Assembly (NCBI GenBank): GCA_002010065.2
Contig: MTMD02000015.1
Span: 62,001-126,000 of the forward strand
DNA length: 64,000 bases
DNA from: Candidatus Pyrohabitans jungbluthii
Lineage (GTDB): Archaea; Hydrothermarchaeota; Hydrothermarchaeia; Hydrothermarchaeales; BMS3B
Reading direction: 5' to 3'
Positions 43,216 to 51,275 of this stretch are shown here, piece by piece (the stretch's first letter is position 1; each line of letters starts with the position of its first letter). Below the pieces are notes generated by a model. It did no database searches, was not told the DNA's origin, and saw nothing but the letters and a program-made list of their open reading frames with translations. A program made the translations under genes and the position numbers.

Positions 43216-43233
43216 CCGGAACTAAAGTTCCGG
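43216..43233. repeat. Perfect 8-base inverted repeat CCGGAACT-AA-AGTTCCGG
   Basis: The arms are separated by only two bases. It lies 30 bases upstream of the tRNA-Leu gene and 31 bases after the TIM-barrel gene stop. A factor-binding palindrome or tRNA 5' leader hairpin are both possible. The T-rich stretch at 43186-43200 may be the tRNA promoter. Confidence 0.5.
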
Positions 43234-43263
43234 ATGACGAAGCTCCGCTAACGTTAAACCCCC

Positions 43264-43347
43264 GCGGGGGTACCCGAGAGGCCAAAGGGGGCAGACTTAA
43301 GATCTGCTGGCTAAGTGCCTACGTGGGTTCGAATCCCACCCCCCGCA
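43264..43347 (+). tRNA. tRNA-Leu (anticodon TAA)
   Basis: Class II tRNA. Acceptor GCGGGGG/CCCCCGC, D-arm, anticodon stem GCAGA/TCTGC with loop CTTAAGA (anticodon TAA), a long variable arm (TGGCTAAGTGCCTAC), T-arm GTGGG-TTCGAAT-CCCAC and discriminator A. No intron and no encoded CCA. Confidence 0.96.
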
Positions 43348-43436
43348 TATCCGCATGGTTGGTTTTGAGGTTTGCTACTCTTAATACCTCGTTTTTGATG
43401 CCTACATGTTAGAAGCACTACTCAAGCCAATAAGGG

Positions 43437-43517
43437 ATGTTTGTGGTGAGCGACTCCACGCCATTAATTCACCTCGCCAAGATAGGTTGCCTAAACATAC
43501 TGAAGAGAAGCATGTAA
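43437..43517 (+). pseudogene. Remnant of a PIN-domain (DUF3368/VapC-like) toxin gene
   Basis: ATG 43437 opens 26 codons reading MFVVSDSTPLIHLAKIGCLN and on to a stop at 43515-43517. This is the start of PIN-domain toxins of the DUF3368 type ('VVSDSSPLIHLAKIG'), with the first catalytic Asp. The rest of the ~150-residue domain is absent downstream. The surrounding 43348-43724 stretch (376 bases) otherwise holds no gene I can support. Confidence 0.55.
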
Positions 43518-43724
43518 TGGCAAGGTAGACAAACCTTTTGCATGGTTTTATTCTAACATTGTGTTGCGATATCAATTTTTCCCGCAGTGCGCTATTCCTC
43601 TTCAAAACCTGTCTAAGACTGTTAAATTTGTAGCATGTAGATGGTTGTGCACACGAATACCATTCTGTGCTTTGAAAGTCAAACTTTATATACTAAAAAA
43701 TTTAAAATTTAAAAAGGTGGGAAG

Positions 43725-43895
43725 GTGATTGGCGGCTTTTTGGAAACGCTTGCAGAGATAAGCAGCGAAAATCCCACGCTTTATGGATTAATAGTGGTGG
43801 CGATAATACTGGTAGAGGGGCTGCTCCTTGCGCTGTTTTTGGAGCTGGTGTTCAGGATTTTAGGCATAGAGGTGAAGGAAATTCCACATCATTAA
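43725..43895 (+). CDS. Small 56-residue single-pass membrane protein before the TauE/SafE-Usp gene
   Basis: GTG 43725 to TAA 43893-43895. GGTGGGAAG upstream is a ribosome site, and CTTTATATACTAAAAA (43684-43699) the TATA box. One hydrophobic helix (LIVVAIILVEGLLLALFLELVF) is followed by a short tail. The next gene starts 9 bases later, so it is in an operon with the transporter fusion and could be an accessory subunit. No family recognised. Confidence 0.6.
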   Translation: MIGGFLETLAEISSENPTLYGLIVVAIILVEGLLLALFLELVFRILGIEVKEIPHH

Positions 43896-43904
43896 GGTGA
43901 TGCC

Positions 43905-45743
43905 ATGTATTTACCCCTTGCTGAAGTGGAGATAAGCGGCTGGTTGCTCTTGGCGATAGGCTTCTGTGTAGGCGTGCTCGCCGGCTTCTTTGGTATTGGG
44001 GGCGGATTTATTGTCACGCCTGCGCTCAACATCTTCGGCTTTCCAATGGCTTATGCCATAGGCACAGACCTGTCGCAGATAATGGGCAACTCCATTGTGG
44101 CTACTTTTAAACACCGGAAGCTGGGCAACGTCGATCTGCGCCTGGGGTTCTTTATGATTATAGGCACCGCCATAGGTGTGGAGGTGGGCAAAGAGGTGGT
44201 GCTCTACCTGGAGGAGATTGGCAAAGTGGGCAGCGTTGTGAGGTCTATCTATATTCTGCTCCTTGGTGGAACGGGCGCCTACATGCTCTTCGACTACTGG
44301 AAGTTTAAGAAGGAAGAGGAGGCGGGAGAGGAGAAGAAGGTGGTGACGGAGCGTGTGGGTAGCAAGCTCTCTGAGATGGTGCACCGAATAAATCTCCCGC
44401 CGAAGGTTGCCCTGCCACAGTCGAAAATAAAGTCCATCTCTCTGTGGGCAATTCTGCTGGTGGGCTTCATCACCGGTTTTCTCGCCGGCTTCCTCGGCGT
44501 TGGCGGCGGATTTATACGCATGCCTGCGATGATATACGCGCTGGGCGTGCCTACAACCATCGCGATAGGCACAGATTTGTTCGAGATAATATTCTCCTCT
44601 GCCATTGGTGCATTCCTCTATGCCACGGAGGGAAGAGTGGAGATAGTTGCCGCTGCGGTGATGGTGTGCGGCTCAGCGATAGGGGCGCAGATTGGTGCCT
44701 TGGCAACGAGCTATGTGCGCGGTATGAAGATACGCTTCTACTTCGCTTTAACAATACTATTTGCCGCAATCAGCGTGGTGATGAAGCAGCTCGCTGTCAG
44801 CCTTTCCATTCCTGTGCTTAGCACCTACGCAGGTTACCTCATCCTCTCAGTTGCAGGTTTAATGACCCTGAACATTACCCTGAGCACAGCCAAGGGTGTA
44901 ATAGAGGAGAGGGCGGTGTATCCTGCTGTGAAGCGCAGGCTTCGCATACTCCTCGCCACAGGTGGCTCGCACCACGCTCTGCGCGCGATTCGCCTAGGCG
45001 CGCGACTTGCGAAGGGCTATGGTGCAGAGGTAACGCTGCTGGTGGTTAAGGACCCGAAAGAGGAGATTCCCGTTGCTGAGGTGCAGCGCAGCGCAGGCAA
45101 AGTGCTAAAGGAGCTTGGGGTAAAGGCTGAGCTCACTGTGAGGCATGGCAACCCCGCCAAGGAGATACTTAAGGCTTCCAAAGAGTACGACCTCCTCGTC
45201 ATAGGTTCCCACGGAACGCGCAGTATAACAGAACACCTGCTGGGGGACAACGCCACACACATAGTGGAGAATATGAAGACCTCAACGCTTGTGGTTAAGC
45301 GGAAGGCGGAGGTCACCAAGATTCTCGCCTGTGTTAACCTGCCCCGCTACCGCGAGGCTGTTGTCAGACGTGCAATAGAGCTTGCAAAGATTCTAAACGT
45401 ACCTCTTGAGTTCCTGTATGTGCTACCTGAGCCGCTTATATACCCGATACGCCGCCTTCACCTGAGCAGCGAGGAGATTATGGAGCTTTACCCGGAGAAG
45501 CGCGAGGCTGCTGAGGAGATTATCAAGCTCGCTAAGAGCGAGGGTGTTAAAGCAAGCGTCAAATTCAGAGAGGGCATACCAGAGGAGGAAATACTGCTCG
45601 AGAAGCGGGAAATCGGCGCAGACCTCGTGATTCTGGGCGACTCTGGCTGGAGGGGCATACTCGGAGAGCTAATAGGCTCCCTTTCTGGGCACATAGTAAA
45701 GCATGCCCGCGTCTCTGTGCTTGTAGTGCATCGCAAGGCTTGA
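43905..45743 (+). CDS. TauE/SafE-family permease fused to two universal-stress-protein domains
   Basis: A 612-residue protein. Residues ~1-335 carry two repeats of the TauE/SafE (DUF81) core: 'GVLAGFFGIGGGFIVTPAL' and 'GFLAGFLGVGGGFIRMPAM', with 'YAIGTDL'/'IAIGTDL' after each. Residues ~345-465 and ~470-612 are two Usp domains; the nucleotide motif G-x2-G-x9-G is visible in 'GSHGTRSITEHLLGD' and 'GDSGWRGILGELIGS'. The permease family exports sulfite, sulfoacetate or similar anions. The cytosolic Usp pair suggests ATP/AMP or stress control of transport. Confidence 0.9.
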   Translation: MYLPLAEVEISGWLLLAIGFCVGVLAGFFGIGGGFIVTPALNIFGFPMAYAIGTDLSQIMGNSIVATFKHRKLGNVDLRLGFFMIIGTAIGVEVGKEVVLYLEEIGKVGSVVRSIYILLLGGTGAYMLFDYWKFKKEEEAGEEKKVVTERVGSKLSEMVHRINLPPKVALPQSKIKSISLWAILLVGFITGFLAGFLGVGGGFIRMPAMIYALGVPTTIAIGTDLFEIIFSSAIGAFLYATEGRVEIVAAAVMVCGSAIGAQIGALATSYVRGMKIRFYFALTILFAAISVVMKQLAVSLSIPVLSTYAGYLILSVAGLMTLNITLSTAKGVIEERAVYPAVKRRLRILLATGGSHHALRAIRLGARLAKGYGAEVTLLVVKDPKEEIPVAEVQRSAGKVLKELGVKAELTVRHGNPAKEILKASKEYDLLVIGSHGTRSITEHLLGDNATHIVENMKTSTLVVKRKAEVTKILACVNLPRYREAVVRRAIELAKILNVPLEFLYVLPEPLIYPIRRLHLSSEEIMELYPEKREAAEEIIKLAKSEGVKASVKFREGIPEEEILLEKREIGADLVILGDSGWRGILGELIGSLSGHIVKHARVSVLVVHRKA

Positions 45744-45790
45744 GCTTTTTACCTTGTGAATCTTGAGCAAAGTAGCGTTGCGGTGATGGA

Positions 45791-46003
45791 ATGTATAAGG
45801 ATGAGGTTGTCCTACTTCACGACTTTCTTGTGAGGATTAAGGTGTTCCTCGAGAAGGGCGGTGCCTCGCTGTCCTGCTTTGAGGAGTATGAGAAGAACCC
45901 TGTGAGACCATACCATATCCACAGAAAAAAGAAGGAGCATGAAGCAGCACTTTTCCTACTTGCTAAATGCCTCGAGAGGTTTTTCAGGGAGAATCCCAGG
46001 TGA
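45791..46003 (+). CDS. UPF0058 family protein
   Basis: A 70-residue protein. 'MYKDEVVLLHDFLVRIKVFLE' and 'PYHIHRKKKEHEAALFLLAKCLERFF' (fragments) are the two helices of the archaeal UPF0058 family. Function unknown. It starts a small operon with the DUF167 and Toprim genes. Confidence 0.8.
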   Translation: MYKDEVVLLHDFLVRIKVFLEKGGASLSCFEEYEKNPVRPYHIHRKKKEHEAALFLLAKCLERFFRENPR

Positions 46004-46009
46004 AGTTTT

Positions 46010-46315
46010 ATGGGCGTGGAGGAAGCGGTTCGCAGCAAGAGCGGGGAGAGTTTTATAGACGTCATAGTATCTCCCAACGCCAAGAAGACCGAAATTGCAG
46101 GTTATGACGCCTGGAGAAAGAGGCTCTCTGTAAAGGTGGCTGCGAAAGCGAAAGCTGGCGAAGCTAACCGCGCCCTTATCTCCTTCTTCGCCTCCCTTTT
46201 TGGAGTTTCCAAGGGTGATGTTAATATTGTGACGGGAGATAACTCTCGGGAGAAGACCCTGAGAGTAAGACTCCCGAGAGATGTGGTGCTAGAAGTTATA
46301 GATAGGGAGCTATGA
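46010..46315 (+). CDS. DUF167/UPF0235 (YggU-type) protein
   Basis: A 101-residue protein with 'VIVSPNAKKTEIAGYDAWRKRLSVKVAAKAKAGEANRALISFFA' (read in parts) and 'VTGDNSREKTLRVRL', the conserved YggU fold blocks (PNAKKTEI, AKAGEANRAL, GDNSREK). Function unknown across the family. It overlaps the Toprim gene by 4 bases. Confidence 0.92.
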   Translation: MGVEEAVRSKSGESFIDVIVSPNAKKTEIAGYDAWRKRLSVKVAAKAKAGEANRALISFFASLFGVSKGDVNIVTGDNSREKTLRVRLPRDVVLEVIDREL

Positions 46316-46704
46316 ACCTGGAAGAGTTTGAGAAGATACTGGAAGAGATAGAAGAGCTGCGCGAGGAGGCGCTCACTACGCCCATCCTAGTGGAGGGCAA
46401 GCGTGACATTCTCGCCCTTGAGAGGCTGGGAATAACCGGTGAGTTTTTCTGCGCATGCAACGGCAAGCCACTGTTTGAAACCTGCGAGGAGATAAGCCAC
46501 GCATACAAGCGGGTTATTTTGCTCGTTGACCTAGACAGCGCGGGCATAGCTATAGGTAAAAAGGTCAAGCACTACCTTTCCCAGCTTGGCGTACATGTGG
46601 TGGAGAAGCACCGCCTAACGCTGCTGAGGAAGCTGGACACACATCAGGTAGAGCACCTCGCCACCCGCGTTGAACGGATTAAGAGGGAGCTCTTTCGCTG
46701 GTGA
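46312..46704 (+). CDS. Small Toprim-domain protein
   Basis: A 130-residue protein with Toprim motifs 'PILVEGKRDILALERLGI' (catalytic Glu) and 'VILLVDLDSAGIAIGKKV' (DxD). It resembles small archaeal Toprim proteins related to DnaG primase and RNase M5. No other domain is present. Substrate unknown. Confidence 0.9.
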   Translation: MNLEEFEKILEEIEELREEALTTPILVEGKRDILALERLGITGEFFCACNGKPLFETCEEISHAYKRVILLVDLDSAGIAIGKKVKHYLSQLGVHVVEKHRLTLLRKLDTHQVEHLATRVERIKRELFRW

Positions 46705-46773
46705 GCGACGCTGCACAAAATTTTTATAGGGCTTTCTCTTTAAATCGCACATAAAGCTGAGAGGAGGAAAAGA

Positions 46774-47169
46774 ATGAGCACAAGAACAGGAGAGGTAAGG
46801 GAAATCAAGGTTGGCAAGTATGTGGTCATCGATGGCGAACCTTGCAAGGTAGTGAGCTATACCACTGCGAAGACAGGCAAGCACGGCCATGCGAAGGCAA
46901 ACGTTGTTGGTATTGGCATATTTGACGGGGTTAAGCGCACCCTGGTTGCACCTGTGGATGCGAAGGTAGAGTTTCCAATAATAGACAAGCGCGTGGGACA
47001 GGTGCTTGCGATAATGGGCGATACGGTGCAGATAATGGACATGGAGACCTATGAGACCTTTGAAACCAAGATGCCTGCACCAGATGATATCGAAGGCGAG
47101 CTTAAGGAAGGCGTGGAGGTTGAATACATAGTAGCGATGGAGAGGCGTAAGTTAACGAGGGTGCGCTAA
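46774..47169 (+). CDS. eif5A: Translation factor aIF5A
   Basis: A 131-residue protein. The hypusination loop is '[24 protein letters not shown]' (fragments), with the Lys to be modified between Gly and His. N-terminal SH3-like and C-terminal OB parts are both present. The promoter AAAATTTTTATAGGGC lies ~60 bases upstream and GAGAGGAGG before the ATG. Agmatinase follows by one base, linking polyamine supply with hypusine formation. Confidence 0.97.
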   Translation: MSTRTGEVREIKVGKYVVIDGEPCKVVSYTTAKTGKHGHAKANVVGIGIFDGVKRTLVAPVDAKVEFPIIDKRVGQVLAIMGDTVQIMDMETYETFETKMPAPDDIEGELKEGVEVEYIVAMERRKLTRVR

Positions 47170-47170
47170 G

Positions 47171-48049
47171 GTGACTGTTTATTCCCTTCCTTCTACCTTC
47201 GGGAGGAGGGAGCTTGGTGTTGAGGAGGCAAGCTACGTCGTAGCTGGCATACCCTTCGACTCCAGTGAGAGCTACCGTTCTGGCTCGCGGGAGGCTCCGC
47301 AGGCGATACGCGAAGCCTCGCGGGAGATCGAGGACTTCGACATGCTTGAGGATTTCGACCTGCTTGAGCTAGCTATAGCGGACATTGGCGATATAGAGGT
47401 CTCCTTCGGGAGCAACGAGGAGACAAGGAAGCGTGTTGTTGAAACTGTGAGGTTTATACGGGATAATCATGCTGTGCCCGTACTTTTAGGCGGAGAGCAC
47501 ACTATCTCTGCCTTTGCGATTGAAGCCTTTCCTGAGGACACCCTGTTCTTGAGTTTCGACGCCCACCTGGATTTCCGGGAGGATTACATCAACAACCCCT
47601 TCTCCCATGCATGTGTGCTTCGCCGTGCTGCGGAGCACTTGGGCTACGAGAACATCCTAGCGGTAGGTGTGAGAAGCGCATGCAGGGAGGAGCTGGAGGA
47701 CGCAAAGAGGCTTGGTGTGAGCTTTATACCCTTTGATGAGTGCTACAACCTCGAGGCGCTGGAGAGCAGGCTGAGAAAGACTGTTGAAGGAAGGAAGGTC
47801 TACCTATCCATAGATATGGATGTCTTCGACCCGAAGGATGCTCGCGGAGTTGGCAACCCCGAGCCTCCTGGCTTCTTTTTCTTTGACTTTCTGCAGATTC
47901 TGGATTTTATAAAAGCTTGCAAGCTCGTGGGCTTTGACGTAACCGAGGTAATTCCTCGCTACGATGCTTACACGCCAGTGCTTGCAGCCAAGTTGATTTT
48001 CAAGGTGCTTGCAAGGTATGAGAAGAGATTAAAAGGCGCTATCCATTGA
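47171..48049 (+). CDS. speB: Agmatinase
   Basis: A 292-residue ureohydrolase from GTG 47171. Manganese ligands are in 'LLGGEHTISAFA', 'SFDAHLDFRED' (DxHxD) and 'LSIDMDVFDPKDARGVGNPEPPG' (fragments DMDVFDP). It hydrolyses agmatine to putrescine and urea. The eIF5A-agmatinase pairing is common in euryarchaea. Confidence 0.93.
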   Translation: MTVYSLPSTFGRRELGVEEASYVVAGIPFDSSESYRSGSREAPQAIREASREIEDFDMLEDFDLLELAIADIGDIEVSFGSNEETRKRVVETVRFIRDNHAVPVLLGGEHTISAFAIEAFPEDTLFLSFDAHLDFREDYINNPFSHACVLRRAAEHLGYENILAVGVRSACREELEDAKRLGVSFIPFDECYNLEALESRLRKTVEGRKVYLSIDMDVFDPKDARGVGNPEPPGFFFFDFLQILDFIKACKLVGFDVTEVIPRYDAYTPVLAAKLIFKVLARYEKRLKGAIH

Positions 48050-48119
48050 ATTTTAATATAAACAAACCAGATGCAGCCTGTAAAATTCCTGTAAATTTAT
48101 TAATGAAGGCTCTTAAAAA

Positions 48120-48232
48120 ATGAGCCAAATGAAAACCCTTAACGAAATACGCAACGCTGGAATTGAAGCTATTGCCGAAGCTATGGTCAAATAGGAATTG
48201 TAAGGGAAATTAAGAACATTAGGTCTGATTAA
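48120..48232 (+). pseudogene. Frameshifted remnant of a short 'MKTLxEIRxAGxEA' gene
   Basis: A frame from ATG 48120 (or 48129) encodes MKTLNEIRNAGIEAIAEAM, then stops at 48192. A neighbouring frame continues 'GIVREIKNIRSD' to a stop at 48230-48232. The beginning resembles small bacterial/archaeal proteins starting 'MKTLxEIRxxGxxAL', often near toxin or nucleotidyltransferase genes. This looks like a decayed gene. The rest of the 332-base gap (48050-48381) holds a TATA-like AAAATTTTTATACTT before the YeiH gene and no other gene. Confidence 0.35.
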
Positions 48233-48381
48233 TTTTAAAGTTTTATACTATTACGCTTGACTCTATAGATGTCCAATCTTGCTTACAAAACACCGGAGAT
48301 GTAGCACCTAGTACTCTGGACAAAATTTTTATACTTAAAACTCGTAATGCTTGCTGTCAAAAGTGAAAGCAGGGAACACAG

Positions 48382-49350
48382 ATGCATAGTGGGGGCTACA
48401 GTAATCTCAGGGAGATTGTTAAAGGTGCTTCAGTGGGAATGACACTCGCACTTCTCGCATACGTGGTATCCACCAACTACCCCTCCCTAGATGCCCTATT
48501 CTTGGCTCTCTTTTTTGGCATGGGGGCGAAGGCGATTCTCGGAGAAGGAGCAATAAGCGAGAAAGCCCTAGATACGAGCATAAGATTCTTTATTCCCTGC
48601 GGTATAATACTTTATTCGGCAAACATCCCATTTTACATTTTCGGAATGACAAGCTCTCTCAGAATTGTTGAAATATTTTGGGTTATGGCATTATATGTTA
48701 TAGTTATTCTGACTCTGGGCTCAATTTTAAACATGGAAAAGAGGATAACAGCCCTCCTCGCCACAGGCTCTGCAATATGCGGTGCTTCTGCCATAGCAAT
48801 TCTCTCCCCTTTAATCAAAGCAAGGCGCGAGGACACGTCGATTGCAATCATGATAATAACCGCCGTGGGTCTCACTGGTGCAATGGTTTATCCCATACTT
48901 AAAGACATCCTGCATCTGAGCGAACTGAGCTATGCCTTTCTGTGTGGAGCAACCCTCCACCAGACAGGTCTGGTAAAGATAGCAGGCTCCTACGCTGGGG
49001 GTGAGGTGATCAGCTCTGCCCTTGCCTTCAAAGGTGTGAGGATAAGCATGATTGCCCTCGCAGCGATAGCCGTGCCATATTCCCTTGAAAGGAAGCCTGC
49101 CTTTCCCCTCTTCATCCTCCCCTTTTTAATCCTCTCCTTTCTATTTTCCTTCGTTGAAAACCTGAAGAGCGTGGCTACGCTCATATCTCCCTTTGCCACC
49201 TTTGCCTTTGCAAGCGCCATGGCGAGCATAGGCTTGAGCGTTGACATGCAGAGTCTCTACAGAGCCAGGCTTCGCTACCTAAATGTAGCCTACGCTGCGT
49301 GGCTCATCGTTTTAATCTCTGTGCTCCTAGGTGAGGGGGTGACGCTATGA
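48382..49350 (+). CDS. YeiH/UPF0324-family putative sulfate/sulfonate exporter
   Basis: A 322-residue membrane protein with about nine to ten hydrophobic helices. 'ALLATGSAICGASAIAILSPLIKA' (fragments) and 'LCGATLHQTGLVKIAGSYAG' match the YeiH (PSE) family signature. Family members are annotated as anion exporters, but few are proven. The gene overlaps the histidine kinase by 4 bases (ATGA), so export and signalling are coupled. Confidence 0.88.
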   Translation: MHSGGYSNLREIVKGASVGMTLALLAYVVSTNYPSLDALFLALFFGMGAKAILGEGAISEKALDTSIRFFIPCGIILYSANIPFYIFGMTSSLRIVEIFWVMALYVIVILTLGSILNMEKRITALLATGSAICGASAIAILSPLIKARREDTSIAIMIITAVGLTGAMVYPILKDILHLSELSYAFLCGATLHQTGLVKIAGSYAGGEVISSALAFKGVRISMIALAAIAVPYSLERKPAFPLFILPFLILSFLFSFVENLKSVATLISPFATFAFASAMASIGLSVDMQSLYRARLRYLNVAYAAWLIVLISVLLGEGVTL

Positions 49351-50420
49351 AGCTGAGGCTCTTCCACAAGACCTTTATACTCTTCCTCCTCCTCTCCATA
49401 CTTCCTATTATCGTGGTGGGCACCAGAATAACACTGCTCAACTTCAAAACCCTCAGCCAGATATCTCAGGAGATGGAAATCCCCCCTGATGTTTTCCAGC
49501 CAATGCTTGACAGGACCCTCCAGGAGGGGATAACCTACTCCTTCTATGTGATAATCATCGTAATTATCGTGGCGATATTCTTTACCGCCAGCATCGTGGG
49601 ACCGATTGAAAGGCTCAGAGAAGCAACTCTCAGGTTGAGCCACGGTGACTACTCCTACATCCCAGAGGTGAATACCGGAGACGAGCTCGAAGAACTGGCG
49701 GAGGCTTTCAAAGAAATGGCAGAAAAGCTTCAGCAGACAATGAGGGAACTTGAGCTGGCAAACAATCAGAAGAGGACTTTTCTGGATATAATGTGCCATG
49801 ACCTTTCCAACTACCTCTCTATAATTGGAGGTTTTACCTCCCTCCTTCAGGAGAGGGAAACTGATGAGAATAAAAGGGAAATACTGAATATAATCCACAA
49901 AAATGCCAGAAAGATAGAGGAGGTGCTTGAAAATGCAAGGCGGTTTGCAAGACTTGAGAAGGGAACCGCTCTGCAGATGGAAGAGCGCGACCTAAAGGAA
50001 ATTCTACTCTCTGTACATGAGGTTTTCTCTCAGAACAATGAGGGGAGTAGAATAAAGCTGAAGCTTCCGGATGGCACGATCATAGTTGAGGTGGATGAGC
50101 TGATAAAAGATGTATTTCTTAATTTAATCTCAAATGCGCTCAAGTACTCGAGGGATGAGGTGGAGGTGGAAGCAGAAGATCTGGGAGAATATGTGAGAGT
50201 GACGGTAAGAGACCTTGGTCCTGGAATACCCGATGAGCATAAGGAGGCCGTTTTTGAGAGGTTCTGGAGGTTTGAAAGGAGCGGAGTTAAGGGCACAGGC
50301 TTGGGGCTGGCGATAGCAAAAAGCATCGTTAAACTCCACGGGGGGAGGATATGGGTTGAAGATAACCAACCCAGGGGTAGCGTCTTTATCGTGGAGCTTC
50401 CAAAGCGACAGGGGGAGTAA
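49347..50420 (+). CDS. Membrane sensor histidine kinase with HAMP domain
   Basis: A 357-residue protein. Two transmembrane helices (~8-28 and ~68-88) enclose a short ~40-residue outer loop. HAMP ('IVGPIERLREATLRLSHGDYSYIP') and HisKA with His in 'IMCHDLSNYLSIIGGF' follow, then HATPase 'NLISNALKYSRDEV', 'DLGPGIPDEHKEAVFERFWR' (fragments) and 'GTGLGLAIAKSI'. The His box reads CHDLSN, a variant common in archaeal kinases. Coupled to the YeiH exporter; no response regulator is adjacent. Confidence 0.93.
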   Translation: MKLRLFHKTFILFLLLSILPIIVVGTRITLLNFKTLSQISQEMEIPPDVFQPMLDRTLQEGITYSFYVIIIVIIVAIFFTASIVGPIERLREATLRLSHGDYSYIPEVNTGDELEELAEAFKEMAEKLQQTMRELELANNQKRTFLDIMCHDLSNYLSIIGGFTSLLQERETDENKREILNIIHKNARKIEEVLENARRFARLEKGTALQMEERDLKEILLSVHEVFSQNNEGSRIKLKLPDGTIIVEVDELIKDVFLNLISNALKYSRDEVEVEAEDLGEYVRVTVRDLGPGIPDEHKEAVFERFWRFERSGVKGTGLGLAIAKSIVKLHGGRIWVEDNQPRGSVFIVELPKRQGE

Positions 50421-50471
50421 TAGAAAAACTTTTCATTTGTTAAACATTTTTTTAATTGTGGCAGTGATATA

Positions 50472-51275
50472 ATGAGAAGGTTAATTCTGCTGGTGGCGGT
50501 GCTGGTTTTCCTTTCCGGCTGCACCGCTCAGAAGGATAGCGAAAGTCTGCATGCTGCTCTCGGGGAGGGGCAGCAGGTGGATATGCCAGAGGTATCACCT
50601 GCTGTGGATGTGAAAATAAGTGAGCTTCTTGAGAGGGCGCAGGAGTTCAACAACCACTACGTCAATGTGAGAGGGAAGGTGCTGGAGAGTGCCAACACCT
50701 CTGTGTACACCTACATAAAGCTCAGCGACGGCACCGGAGAGGTGTGGGTGGCTTTGCCAAAACAGAGCGTTAATGTGGGAGAGGAGATTAGTGTACCAAA
50801 CGCCTACGTTCAGGTTGACTTCTACAGTGCTACTTTTAACACCACTCTGGACGTGATTCTGCTCGCTGAGAGGCTGGGAAGCCCAGAGCCCATGCTAGCG
50901 GGTACAATTCACAGCACTCTCCCTGCCAGAGAGCCGCCTAAGGTTATAAACGTAACTAAGCTGGAGGACGGCTACACCGTTGAAGAGCTCTATGAAAAGA
51001 GGCAGGAGCTTAACAACAAGGTCGTGAAGCTGCGAGGCGTTGTGGTGAAGGTACTCCCCAACATAATGAGCAGGACCTGGATTCACGTGCAGGATGGCAC
51101 AGGCAATGAGAGCGAGGGCACCCATGACATTGTTGTTACCTACACCGGAAGCGAGAAGATATTGCCTGGCGACGTGGTAATCGTTGAGGGCAGGCTTAGT
51201 GCGGACAAGGACATTGGCTCTGGGTACTTCTTTAAGGTGATTATCGAGGACGCGAAAATAGAAAAAGAGGATTAG
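50472..51275 (+). CDS. Lipoprotein with two OB-fold-like repeats
   Basis: A 267-residue protein. A signal with lipobox 'VLVFLSGC' (Cys ~17) is followed by two related segments: 'LLERAQEFNNHYVNVRGKVLES...YTYIKLSDGTGEVWVAL' and 'LYEKRQELNNKVVKLRGVVVKV...RTWIHVQDGTG' . Both look like OB-fold modules of the type found in secreted tRNA_anti-like proteins. The ligand is unknown. It faces the di-heme lipoprotein gene end to end (stop codons adjacent). Confidence 0.8.
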   Translation: MRRLILLVAVLVFLSGCTAQKDSESLHAALGEGQQVDMPEVSPAVDVKISELLERAQEFNNHYVNVRGKVLESANTSVYTYIKLSDGTGEVWVALPKQSVNVGEEISVPNAYVQVDFYSATFNTTLDVILLAERLGSPEPMLAGTIHSTLPAREPPKVINVTKLEDGYTVEELYEKRQELNNKVVKLRGVVVKVLPNIMSRTWIHVQDGTGNESEGTHDIVVTYTGSEKILPGDVVIVEGRLSADKDIGSGYFFKVIIEDAKIEKED

